A stretch of 64,000 nucleotides of DNA from Methylocystis sp. Lineage in GTDB: Bacteria; Pseudomonadota; Alphaproteobacteria; Rhizobiales; Beijerinckiaceae. Location of the stretch: positions 1 to 64,000 of the forward strand of contig JACOUB010000047.1 of NCBI GenBank assembly GCA_016178015.1. Reading direction: 5' to 3'. The position numbers were made by a program, and so were the translations under genes. Under the pieces are notes generated by a model. It was not told the origin of the DNA. It saw only the letters and a list, made by a program, of their open reading frames with translations, and searched no databases. Shown one piece after another: positions 8,689 through 17,900 of the stretch; position 1 is the stretch's first letter, and each line of letters opens with the position of its first letter.

Positions 8689-9189
8689 TTACCAATAGGC
8701 CGAAACCGGCGCGCCCTCCAGGACCTCGGCGAGGCGAGCCCTGGTCGCTGTCGTCGCGTCCTGGGGAAGCGCGTCCAGCGCGAAGAAGCCGGCTTCGGCG
8801 ATTTCACGATCGGGGACGTGCGGTCCATTTTGGCGAAATTCACGCACGATATAGAGCGCCACGTGATCGCGCGACGAGGCGCGGCGGTTGAGATAGACGC
8901 CGTGCAGCGTGGGCGGTCCCTCGAGCACGATGTTGGCTTCCTCGGCGAGTTCGCGCGCCAGCGCCTGCGCCAACGTTTCCCCGCCTTCGACGCCGCCGCC
9001 CGGCAGATAGAAGCCCGCAACATAAGTGTGCCTTACGAGGAGGACGCGATTTGCCGCGTCGATCACCAGGCCGCGCACGCCGAGCGTCATCGGCCGCCGA
9101 ACAAGCGCGCCGAGCGTTATCAGCCGCGTGACGATGGCGTTGCGCGCGTCAGACTCGTAGGTCTCGTCGTGCAAGGATGTTTTGCCCAT
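8689..9189 (-). CDS. Nudix hydrolase
   Basis: 166 residues. The Nudix box is complete: GGVEGGETLAQALARELAEE fits GX5EX7REX2EE, and the following position, usually glycine, is alanine. The preceding stretch (VLLVRHTYVAGFYLPGGGVE) is the usual beta-strand frame. Nudix enzymes hydrolyse nucleoside diphosphates linked to another group; the substrate is not predictable. It ends just before the GNAT gene and begins six bases after the stop of the GGDEF-EAL gene, so all may share a transcript with the rpfF-like gene. Confidence 0.9.
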   Translation of the reverse strand: MGKTSLHDETYESDARNAIVTRLITLGALVRRPMTLGVRGLVIDAANRVLLVRHTYVAGFYLPGGGVEGGETLAQALARELAEEANIVLEGPPTLHGVYLNRRASSRDHVALYIVREFRQNGPHVPDREIAEAGFFALDALPQDATTATRARLAEVLEGAPVSAYW

Positions 9190-9194
9190 CGCTC

Positions 9195-11519
9195 TCAGGC
9201 GACGACTCTGAGGTGTTGGCCGTCGCGGCGCGTCGAAACAAACTTCGGCATGAGTTCGGCGAGGGGAACTGCGGGGCTGAACAGGAAACCTTGGGCCAAG
9301 TTCACATTCTTGCTCTGGAGAATGGCGAGTTGCTCCAAAGTCTCGACGCCTTCTGCGACAAGATCGATGCCGAGTTCGCGCCCCAGCATCGAGACGGCCT
9401 CCACCACGGCTTGAGTCTTGGCCGAAGTCGTGAGTTGGCTCACGAACGATCTGTCGATCTTCACTCTGTTCACCGGGAACCGGTTCAAATAGCTAAGGCT
9501 GCTGTATCCCGTTCCAAAATCATCGAGCGATAAGTGAACGCCGAGGGCGCGCAGCGCTTCGAACTTCTCATGGGTGTCTTCGGTGTCGCGCATGAGAGTC
9601 GTTTCGGTAATTTCGATGTCGAGACGATCCGGCTCAAGATCGAGATCAGCGAGAGTGGTCTTGACGACATGCACCAGGTTTTTCTGCTGAAATTGTTTCG
9701 GCGAGAAATTGACGGCGAGGCGCACGTCATGCGGCCAGGCGCGAAGGTCGCGGCATGCTCTTCGCAACACCCATTCGCCGATCTTGACGATCAGGCCGGT
9801 TTCTTCGGCGATTGGAATGAACTCGGCCGGACCGACCATGCCCTTTTCCGGATGGCGCCAACGCAAGAGGGCTTCGCAAGCACAAATATGCGAATCGCGC
9901 GTATCGACGATAGGCTGATAGAAGACTTCGAATTCCTCGGCCGTCAGAGCGTGACGCAAATCCTGTTCGGTCTGACGTTTGGTCACCAGAGTTTCTTGCA
10001 TTTTCGGTTCGAACCGCAACGCCTTGTTCCGTCCGGTCGCCTTTGAATGATACATGGCCAGATCGCTGCGCTTCAGCAGCTCTTCGCCCGAAATCGCTTC
10101 TTTCGAAGCGACGCCGATCCCGATGCTCGCGCCGATAACGATGGTGTGACCGTCGATCACATAGGGCCGTCCGATGAATTCGATGATGCGGTTGGCGATG
10201 GATTCGACGTCGCACAATTTTTCGGTCGGATGCAGGAGAACGCAAAATTCGTCGCCGCCGAAGCGCGCCACCATGTCGATTGCGCGTATGCTTTCGCGAA
10301 GACGCTCGGCGACCTCGCGCAGCAGCTTGTCGCCAATCGAGTGTCCGAGCGTGTCATTGACCTCCTTGAACTGGTCGAGATCTATGTTCAAGAGGGCCAA
10401 TGTCTGGCCGCGTCTGATGATTTGGCGCGAGTAGCGTTCCAGCCGCTGCTGGAACTGATAGCGGTTCGGCAAGTTCGTCAAAATGTCGAATTGGGCGATA
10501 CGCTCGATTTCACGCGCCGCTCGGCGCTGTTCCGTCACATCCTCGACCACCGTGACGAAGGCGTTGTTGTCGGCGGGCTCGCAGCGGAAATCGAAAATCC
10601 TTGCGCCGATCTGCTGCGAAAAGACATTGGAGCGCGTCAGGAGCGCATGAGCTTTCCACCTCTCGACGAACGCCTGCGCGTCTTCCGCCGACATCCCGGC
10701 GCTTTCGGCGATCCGTGTCGCGAGATCATCGAAGCTAGTGAGCGCCGTGTCGGATTTTATGCCGAAGAACTCGTGCAGCCGGCGATTGACGACGCTAAGC
10801 GTCATATCGGCGTTGCCCATGCACAAGCCGTGGCTCATGCTGTTCAGCGCCATTTTTAAGCGCCTGCGTTGCGTATTTGCGTCGCGCCCGTTGCGGAGCG
10901 CCGCTTCGAGGTTGCCGTGGAGGAATGTGGTGGTGGATTTGATGGAGATCATGACGAGCGGGAAAAGCAGCGAGAGCGCCCGATATCGTGTATCGGCATG
11001 AAATAAAGAAGCGAGCACGAGCGGCATGCAGAGAAAAGTCATTTGTGCGTAGACGGTGCGTGGGCTTCCCGCGTTGCGGGAGGCGAGAGCTCCGGCGCAT
11101 CCCATCATGATCAGGCCGCCGTAATAAGCGGCAACCTCATCGGGATAATAAAAGAGGAGCACGGCTGCCGTCAGACCCAATGCGAACATGAAGCCGACGC
11201 CGCCGATTGCATAACGAATTTCCCATTTTTTGGCGTCGCCGCGCCTTTCCTCAAGGGGAGTTCGTGCATGGGAAATCAGAATGTGAACGCGGTAGGCGAG
11301 GAGGCACATCATGATCGCGGCAAGATCGAGAAAGATCACATCCTTTGTGAAAAACCATGCGCTGACAGGGGCGATAAGGCCGCCGAATAGGCCAGCGATG
11401 AATGATCCGGACGTGCCGAACAGAGTTTCCACGAGGTCGCTGTGTATCTCCTCATCCATTCCGGCGTCGGGTTTCTCGGTTGCAATCGATATGGACATAG
11501 ATCGATCTTTCGAGTTCAC
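9195..11519 (-). CDS. Membrane PAS-GGDEF-EAL cyclic-di-GMP protein
   Basis: 774 residues from GTG at 11519, which overlaps the stop of the rpfF-like gene as GTGA; an ATG at 11498 is an alternative. Several membrane helices fill residues ~38-80 and ~103-200. A PAS-like region is at ~224-333, a diguanylate cyclase domain has intact GGDEF (421-425), and a phosphodiesterase domain has intact EAL (549-551), NFSPKQF, DDFGTGYSS (666-674) and VAEGVE. Both catalytic signatures are present, so it could make and break c-di-GMP. Coupling to a DSF-synthase gene mirrors rpfF-rpfR of Burkholderia, whose receptor is also PAS-GGDEF-EAL but soluble. Membrane placement here suggests sensing at the membrane; ligand and net activity are inferred. 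Confidence 0.9.
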   Translation of the reverse strand: MNSKDRSMSISIATEKPDAGMDEEIHSDLVETLFGTSGSFIAGLFGGLIAPVSAWFFTKDVIFLDLAAIMMCLLAYRVHILISHARTPLEERRGDAKKWEIRYAIGGVGFMFALGLTAAVLLFYYPDEVAAYYGGLIMMGCAGALASRNAGSPRTVYAQMTFLCMPLVLASLFHADTRYRALSLLFPLVMISIKSTTTFLHGNLEAALRNGRDANTQRRRLKMALNSMSHGLCMGNADMTLSVVNRRLHEFFGIKSDTALTSFDDLATRIAESAGMSAEDAQAFVERWKAHALLTRSNVFSQQIGARIFDFRCEPADNNAFVTVVEDVTEQRRAAREIERIAQFDILTNLPNRYQFQQRLERYSRQIIRRGQTLALLNIDLDQFKEVNDTLGHSIGDKLLREVAERLRESIRAIDMVARFGGDEFCVLLHPTEKLCDVESIANRIIEFIGRPYVIDGHTIVIGASIGIGVASKEAISGEELLKRSDLAMYHSKATGRNKALRFEPKMQETLVTKRQTEQDLRHALTAEEFEVFYQPIVDTRDSHICACEALLRWRHPEKGMVGPAEFIPIAEETGLIVKIGEWVLRRACRDLRAWPHDVRLAVNFSPKQFQQKNLVHVVKTTLADLDLEPDRLDIEITETTLMRDTEDTHEKFEALRALGVHLSLDDFGTGYSSLSYLNRFPVNRVKIDRSFVSQLTTSAKTQAVVEAVSMLGRELGIDLVAEGVETLEQLAILQSKNVNLAQGFLFSPAVPLAELMPKFVSTRRDGQHLRVVA

Positions 11520-12448
11520 GATGAGAGGTTCTTAACCGCAAGAACACCGGTGTGGCGGGCGATTCGACGTGGTGAAAGGAGTCGGGTTTGCGCAGTGGCC
11601 AGCCGTTCCATGTAGAGCAGGTCTTGATCCGTGACGGATTGGGAACATTCGGCCCATACTTCGCCAACCCGAATGAGTTCGTCATAGGTGACGGGAAAAC
11701 AACGCTTGCGAGCTTGCGCGAGCGCTTGCCGGCGGCGCCAACGACCTTCTCCGCCCTCGCGCATCCAGGCATTGGCCGTTTCACGGAGCGCGCCATCGGG
11801 GGCGAGCACATCGACGATCCCGAGATCATGCAACTCGCGACCGAAATAAATCGAGCCGTTGGCGATGATCTGCTCCGCCAATGCCGAGCCGACTCGTTGC
11901 GTCAGCAAAGTCGTCGCCCCCATTCCCGGGAAAGTGTTGAACGTTACTTCGGGGACGCCGCATTTGGCGCTTTCTTCGGCCAACAGGAAATCGGAAGCGA
12001 GAGCTGTTTCGAAGCCGCCGCCCAGACATTGGCCGCGAATGGCGCAGAGAGTGACGATGGGCAGGTCGAACCCTCTCAAGACGCTGTAAACGAGATCAAT
12101 GCACGCGCGGGCGTAGACCAGCAGCTTGTCGCGATCACGATTCCTGATGGAAGCGGCGAAGGTCCCGACGTCTCCTCCGAGACTGAAAACGTCCGTCTTG
12201 TTCGAGCCCACGACGACATAGCGGATCGGCCAACGTTCGTTCAGGCCGGCATCGAACAGGCCACGCAGCGATTCACGCGCCTCGGCCATTTCTGTCAGCA
12301 TCTCCAGTGTATAGCAGTGGGGCGCCGAGGCTTTGTAGTTCATCCACATGGCGCGGGTCTCGGCGTCGTATTCGATTTCGAGATGGGCAAAATCCCAATG
12401 CGGAAACTGCTCCGGATCCCTCAAGCGATAAGTCAATGTTCCGTTCAT
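11516..12448 (-). CDS. rpfF: RpfF-like DSF synthase (crotonase fold)
   Basis: 310 residues of the crotonase superfamily, closest in pattern to RpfF, which makes cis-2-unsaturated fatty-acid signals (DSF/BDSF) from acyl-ACP. The RpfF-type sequence DVFSLGGDVGTFAASIR (87-103) is followed by RGQCLGGGFETAL and GVPEVTFNTFPGMGA. Glu147 and Glu167 are 20 residues apart, the same spacing as the two catalytic glutamates (141 and 161) of Xanthomonas RpfF. The C-terminal helix with TYDELIRVGEVWAE also fits RpfF. It begins inside a 30-codon upstream ORF (ATGA overlap), has no strong ribosome site of its own, and overlaps the GGDEF-EAL gene downstream. A plain enoyl-CoA hydratase is the alternative but fits less well. 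Confidence 0.8.
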   Translation of the reverse strand: MNGTLTYRLRDPEQFPHWDFAHLEIEYDAETRAMWMNYKASAPHCYTLEMLTEMAEARESLRGLFDAGLNERWPIRYVVVGSNKTDVFSLGGDVGTFAASIRNRDRDKLLVYARACIDLVYSVLRGFDLPIVTLCAIRGQCLGGGFETALASDFLLAEESAKCGVPEVTFNTFPGMGATTLLTQRVGSALAEQIIANGSIYFGRELHDLGIVDVLAPDGALRETANAWMREGGEGRWRRRQALAQARKRCFPVTYDELIRVGEVWAECSQSVTDQDLLYMERLATAQTRLLSPRRIARHTGVLAVKNLSS

Positions 12449-12537
12449 CGCAGCTGGCCGGCTCGATCCGAAGGGGAGGCGAGGCTTTCGAGGCCGGCCG
12501 CGGCGCCGGTTCCGACAAAAACCGCCTTGGTTTTCAT
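12445..12537 (-). CDS. 30-residue leader-like ORF coupled to the rpfF-like gene
   Basis: ATG at 12535-12537 opens a 30-codon frame beginning MKTKAVFVGTGAAAGLESLA, and its TGA overlaps the rpfF ATG as ATGA. A modest ribosome site (AGGT, in AAAAGGTAAGC) precedes it, while rpfF itself has none that is clear. The arrangement suggests translational coupling or a leader peptide. The opening resembles the start of a Rossmann or ketosynthase-type protein, so it could instead be a decayed remnant. I recognise no family. Confidence 0.45.
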   Translation of the reverse strand: MKTKAVFVGTGAAAGLESLASPSDRAGQLR

Positions 12538-12556
12538 ATGCTTACCTTTTATTTGT

Positions 12557-12569
12557 TAACTCATAGTTA
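12557..12569. promoter_or_regulatory. Short perfect palindrome upstream of the rpfF operon
   Basis: TAACTCATAGTTA is a 13-base inverted repeat (TAACT, 3-base spacer, AGTTA) that ends 20 bases upstream of the small leader ORF. The surrounding 60 bases are AT-rich compared with the rest of the window. Its position suits an operator or promoter-proximal site for the rpfF operon. No regulator gene is adjacent. Confidence 0.4.
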
Positions 12570-13166
12570 CTTGTCCAAGCGGCTTTTTGGCTCACGATCG
12601 CAGGTTGTCTGGCGTTTTTGTCGCTCGTATAAGTGTAGCGTCAGCGCGACAAATTCATAAAATGCCCTTATCGGGCGCCCCCATTTCGTGGCTGCGAGAA
12701 AATGCGATAAACCAGTGCGTCGTTTCCAACGCTCGATTCCGTTCTATCATTCCCGGCAGGCCGAAGGCATGACCTTAGAATCCAGAGCGAGGCCTCGCGT
12801 CTTACTGGATTCCCGGCCGCCGCCGCCGCGGCGCCGGGAATGACACTCATGGGACCGAGCGCTAGAATTACAACACTAGCGCGAGAGAGCGGCTTCATGT
12901 TTTCGCGCGACATGAACCCGCTCTTAAAGTCCGCCGCAGCGGAACAGCAACTGTTCATGCCGAGAAAATTTGAGAATTTGACGAAACGTATCAATCGGGA
13001 CTTGACCGTACGGACAATATCGACAGCGCCTTTCATCCGATGGCGGCGTTATCTTCGCCGTGACGTGAGATGAACGGCAAGCCGCGATTTCATGCGCCGG
13101 CGCCCGTCGTGTCAAATGTCGATTTCTGCAGATAAATGATGCGCATGACGTGAGGGGGACTTTAAA
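12570..13166. other. Intergenic region between the divergent rpfF operon and Rieske/FAD gene
   Basis: About 600 bases with no convincing gene. It must hold promoters for both directions. An interspersed inverted repeat with arms of the type TCATTCCCGGC / GCCGGGAATGA lies at 12747-12842, with an inner AGAATCCAG / CTGGATTC pairing. The plus-strand gene at its end has a clear ribosome site (GAGGGGGAC). Confidence 0.6.
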
Positions 13167-14708
13167 ATGGGCGACAATGGCGCAGCGTTTCAAGGACCTG
13201 ATTTTTCACAAGGCGTCGATCCCTCCGCAATGCCCGAAGACAGCATGCTGCACGGCAACGTGGGCGGCGAGCCGGCGTTGCTCGTTCGACGAACCGGCGA
13301 ATTCTTGCTGATCGGCAGTGCATGCACGCATTATCATGGCCCGCTCGCCGAAGGTCTGCTCGTCGACGACACCGTTCGTTGTCCCTGGCATCACGCCTGC
13401 TTTTCGGTTCGCACCGGCGAAGCCGTTCGAGCGCCGGCTCTCGATCCGCTCCCACGCTGGCGTTTGGAATGGGTGGGCGCTAAAATCCATGCACGAGAAA
13501 AACTCCCTGCGGCCCCGCGCGCGCGGGCCACTGCCGGCGCGCCGCGAGCGGCGATTATCATTGGCGCCGGCGCGGCGGGCCTTTCTGCGGCGCGAACGCT
13601 GCGCGCCGAGGGGTTTGAAGGCCAGCTGACGCTGCTGAGCGCCGACCATGCCGCACCCTACGATCGCCCAAATCTCTCGAAGGATTATTTGTCGGGCGCC
13701 GCCCCGGAAGAGTGGCTGCCATTGCGAGACGCCGGTTTTTACGAGAGCGAGCGCATCGATTTGCGACTGGGCGCGCGCGCGACAGACCTCTTGGTGAGGG
13801 ATAAACGCGTCGATCTCGACGATGGATCACATCTTTCTTACGACGTTCTTCTGCTGGCGACCGGCGCGGAGCCCATACGGCTTCCGGCGCCAGGCGCTGA
13901 ACGTCCCCATGTCCGCTACCTTCGAACGCTTGCCGACAGCCGGGCGCTGATCAAGGCCGCCGCAACGGCGAAGCGGGCAATCATCATCGGCGCGAGCTTC
14001 ATCGGTCTCGAAGTCGCAGCGTCGCTGCGCGCCAGAAATCTCACGGTGCATGTCGTTGCGCCGGAAGCCGTTCCCATGGAGCGCATTCTCGGCCCGGAAC
14101 TCGGCAAGTTCGTCCGAGCGATCCACGAACGGCATGGCGTGATTTTTCATCTTGGCGACACGGTCGCCTCGATCGGCGAGCAAAGCGTCGTCCTGGCGAG
14201 CGGCGAGACCGTCGCGGCGGACCTGGTCGTCGTCGGAATTGGCGTCCGCCCGGCGCTGGAGTTGGCGCAACAAGCCGGGATAGAAGTCGATCGCGGCATC
14301 TTGGTCGATGAATATCTTGAGACCAGCGCGCCCGGCGTTTTCGCAGCGGGCGACATGGCCCGCTGGCCAGACCTTTTGACCGGCGAGCGAATCAGGGTCG
14401 AGCATTGGGTCGTGGCGGAGCGGCAAGGACAAACGGCTGCGCGCAACATGCTCGGGCAAAAAGAGCGGTTCGGCGCCGCGCCGTTTTTCTGGAGTCAGCA
14501 TTACGACGCCGTCATCTCTTATGTCGGCCACGCGCCAACATGGGACCGAACCGAGCTTTCGGGAAGCGTCGAGGCTGGCGATTGCACGGTCGGCTACTAC
14601 CGGGGCGACCGCAAGCTGGCGCTCGCGTCCATCTCTCGCGATCTCGACAGCCTGCGCGCCGAAGTCGCGTTCGAAGCGATGATCGCGCAGGCGAGCTGGG
14701 GAAAATAG
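13167..14708 (+). CDS. Rieske [2Fe-2S] / FAD-dependent NAD(P)H reductase (AIFM3-like)
   Basis: 513 residues in two parts. Residues ~20-110 form a Rieske domain with Cys53-Thr-His55 and Cys72-Pro-Trp-His75 as ligands of the [2Fe-2S] cluster. From residue ~128 follows a class I pyridine-nucleotide-disulfide-type FAD reductase with GAGAAGLSAARTLR (FAD site) and a second dinucleotide site IIGASFIGLEVAASL, then GVFAAGDMARWPD near the FAD. The layout equals AIFM3/BphA4-like ferredoxin reductases with a built-in ferredoxin. It would pass electrons from NAD(P)H to an unknown acceptor in the cytoplasm. It is alone on its strand and diverges from the rpfF operon. Confidence 0.9.
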   Translation: MGDNGAAFQGPDFSQGVDPSAMPEDSMLHGNVGGEPALLVRRTGEFLLIGSACTHYHGPLAEGLLVDDTVRCPWHHACFSVRTGEAVRAPALDPLPRWRLEWVGAKIHAREKLPAAPRARATAGAPRAAIIIGAGAAGLSAARTLRAEGFEGQLTLLSADHAAPYDRPNLSKDYLSGAAPEEWLPLRDAGFYESERIDLRLGARATDLLVRDKRVDLDDGSHLSYDVLLLATGAEPIRLPAPGAERPHVRYLRTLADSRALIKAAATAKRAIIIGASFIGLEVAASLRARNLTVHVVAPEAVPMERILGPELGKFVRAIHERHGVIFHLGDTVASIGEQSVVLASGETVAADLVVVGIGVRPALELAQQAGIEVDRGILVDEYLETSAPGVFAAGDMARWPDLLTGERIRVEHWVVAERQGQTAARNMLGQKERFGAAPFFWSQHYDAVISYVGHAPTWDRTELSGSVEAGDCTVGYYRGDRKLALASISRDLDSLRAEVAFEAMIAQASWGK

Positions 14709-14775
14709 CCGCTGGCCGCGGCGCCGGCGTCACGGGATGCGCAGGCGTTATACCAACGGCGAGAAATACTTACCC

Positions 14776-14914
14776 GTCATGCCCGCGCTTGTCGCGGGCA
14801 TCCACGCCGACAAGCTGCGACGCCTTCCAAACGGGAGGCGGGACATTTTCGCTTCCCTTTTAAGAATCCCTGCCACGTCCCGGCATGGATGGCCGGGACA
14901 AGCCCGGCCATGAC
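14776..14914. repeat. Interspersed BIME-like repeat, family A
   Basis: It opens with GTCATGCCCGCGCTTGTCGC and closes with the related inverse GGCCGGGACAAGCCCGGCCA before TGAC, each arm itself a palindrome, with variable DNA between. Other copies are at 24609-24733, 29238-29376 and 47651-47781, with a partial copy at 58321-58407. It lies between convergent genes. Confidence 0.8.
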
Positions 14915-14948
14915 GCGCTGATGTGTCAACATTTTGCGCCGTTGCTTA

Positions 14949-17900
14949 TTAATCGAAACGGCCCGAAGCATGGCTGAGCATCGTGTATACCTTGCCGGCG
15001 TCGGAGGCCAGATAGCTGCGCGCTTGCGATCCGTCCGGATCGTTGCGGCTCGTTTCCATCAGCAAACGTTCGAATTCCTGGATGTAATGATCGACGGTGG
15101 CGTGGAATTCGAGATCGGACCGATAACGGCGGCGGATCTCCTCATAGGTCCGAAGACCTTGCGCGGTATAGAGCCTGCGCCCGAACAGACCGCCGCGTTC
15201 GCCGCGCTGGAAACGCTCCCATAGATCCACGACGGCCGCGTGGTCGACCATCCGCGCAATATCGAGCGTCAAGCTGTCCAAAGCGCCGGCGTCGCGAGAC
15301 GGCGCTGAACGCCGCGGCGCCGCAGCTTCGTCGCGAGAGGCCCTCGCCAGGAGGCCGCTGAGCCAACCTTGACCGCCTTGATCGCCTCGATTTTCCAGTG
15401 CGCCATCGGTCGATAGCGGCGGCAGTGGACGCGTCGCGCGCCACGCCGGCTCGGCGGGTTGCGGCGGCTCGCTGCGCGCGCGCGCAAACAACGGCGCGGC
15501 GCCAGGCGCCTCGAACGATCGGAGCGGCGGCGGCGCCGCAGCCGGCTCGGCGATATCGTAAACCCGCCCCGAACGGGCGACGATATCGGTGAGTTCGTTG
15601 AGCGCCCTGACCTGATCGCCGACGACGCGACGCAAAGCCGAAGCCTGTTCCGCAGTCTCGCGCGGCAGTTCGACCGCCCCGCGCCGCACTTCGACGCGCG
15701 TCGCCTCGAGTTCGCGCTGGATTTCCGACGCGAGGCCGCGTATCTCGGCGGCGGCGGCGGCGAACTTCTCGCTCGCGTGACCAAACGTCTGGGTCAATTC
15801 ACTGTTGGCTTGATCGTAAGCAGCGCGCATCGCGGCGGCGGTACGCTCGCGCTCCTTGGCCGCCGCCGCCCGCACCTCGGCGAAACGCTCGTCGACAAGA
15901 TGGGCGGTCTCTTGCGTCGATTGCGTGAGAAAGCCGCCGATGTCGCGCGCGCCCGCCTCGACGTGACGGAGACTGTTCTCGACCATGTCGGAGAATCCGG
16001 ACAACACGCCTTCGAAATCCGATCGCTTGTCCTCGATCATCACGACGAGATTTTCGAGAGCACGCTTGCGCGCATCGAGCGCCTGATCCAATGCGCCCTG
16101 ACTCTGCGCGAGGCGACCTGCGCTCTGCGACAAGGACTTATGTTGTTCTTCTATCGCGCCGACGACGGCGCTGGCGTCGCGCATTGTACCACCCGCCACG
16201 TCGCCGATCTGGTTGATTTGCGTCGCCACAGCGCCCATCGCCCCGTGGAACTCTTGCAACCTTCTGTTGAGGTCCGTCTCCAGCGACGCAAGATAGGTTC
16301 GAGCGGCGTCGACGATGGTTTGCAGTGAGACGTTGGTTTGACTCAGTTGGTCGAGAACCGCAGGCAGTTCGGCGCGCAGTTTTTCATTGGCGCTGACCAT
16401 CGCTTTGGTGACGAGCTCGCCAACGCTGGTCAATTCGCGGCTGACCTCGCTGAGATCGCCCGTGCGGGCGTGAAGCATCGTATCGAGATCGCGGCGAGAC
16501 GCCGCGAGCGTCGAATTGATCTCGGCGATTCGAGTTCCAATGGTTTCGACGACAAGGCGGCTTCGTTCGTCAATTTCACTTGAAACTGCCTGGAGCCGAT
16601 CGACGATCTTCGTCTGGAACAAGCTGATCTTGCCGTCCAGCGTTCCCTCGATTTCCTCCGCGCGCCCGCCCAGCGTCGAATTGATCTCTTCGGCCTTCGA
16701 CGACAGCGTCTGCGCCAATTGCGTCGAACGCGCGAGAAGAACGTCATCGATGTCCTTGATCCTGGCGTCGAGCAAATGAATGACCTCGCGTCCGCTTTCA
16801 CCCAGGACGCGCGCGACATCGATCGCATGTTTGGTCAGCGTTTCCTTCAAAGTCTTGCCGCTCGCATTGAGCCCCGAGTCGATGCGGTCGACGAGTCCCT
16901 CGATACGGTCCGCCGCCTCACGCGTCTTGGCGTTCGAAATGGCCTCGAAAGCTTCGATCTTGTTCGACATGATCGATGCGATTTCGTCCGCTCGCTCGCC
17001 GAGCTTGCCGACAAGAGCGGCGCCATCGGTCGCCATCGTCTTGTTGATCGCCGAAACCGTCTCGCCGACTTCTCTGACGAAGCGTTGCGAATGCTCGCCG
17101 AGCCGGGCGGCCATCTCGTTGGTATGGGCGTCGAGCCGCTCGACCAGCGCGCCGCCGCGGCCGGCGATGGTCTCGTCGATCGCGGAGAGCCGCTCGTCGA
17201 CGGCGTTCATAAGCCGCTGCGAGTGCTCGTCGATCCGGGCGGCGATCGTTCCGCCGTCTTGAATCACAGTGTGCTCGAAGATCTCGAGCTTTTCGCCCAA
17301 CTCCTTCGATATGCGCTCGCCGTGCGCCGCGAGCGTCGCCGCGATGTCGCCGCCGCGATCGCCAACAGTCGCCTCGAAAGCAGCGAGTCGCTCCACGAGA
17401 ACTTCGTTCACGCGTTCGCCTTGCGTCGCGATGGCGACAACCGCTTCGTTGGCGGTCGTCGCGAAACGCTCGTGCATCGTAGCAGAGTGTCCCGCCAGCG
17501 CCGCCGAAGCGTCAGCGACGCTTTGCGACAGGCTGGCGCGCAACCCTTCGCCCTGCGCGTCAAACTCCTGGCCCAGGCGCTCCTGCAATCCGGAAAGATG
17601 CGCGCCAGCCGTCTCCAGCGCCGTCGTTCGTTCGGTCAACAGACTGTCGATGTGTCCGACGTGTTCAGCCAGACGTGACGCCATGTCTCCGCCATGACGC
17701 GCGACAGACGCCTCGAACGCGTCAAGACGTTCGGAAAGAACGGCGCTCACGTGGTCGCCATGTTCGGCGACCCGCGTCGCCAGCGCCTCGCCCGTGGTCT
17801 GAAGCCGGCGATCGAATTCGGCGATCCCCTCCACGAGATGGCGTCCCACGTCTTCGGTCGCGGCGCCGAGATGGCGCGCCACTTCGTCGCCGGTCGTCGC

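Noticed and set aside
11516-12448. Plain enoyl-CoA hydratase for fatty-acid oxidation
   Set aside because: The region around the catalytic glutamates and the C-terminal helix fit RpfF better, and no beta-oxidation genes are near. It remains the main alternative until a tree is made.
16719-17678. 319-codon plus-strand frame inside the growth-pole-like gene
   Set aside because: It is the antisense image of the coiled-coil repeats and has no independent features.
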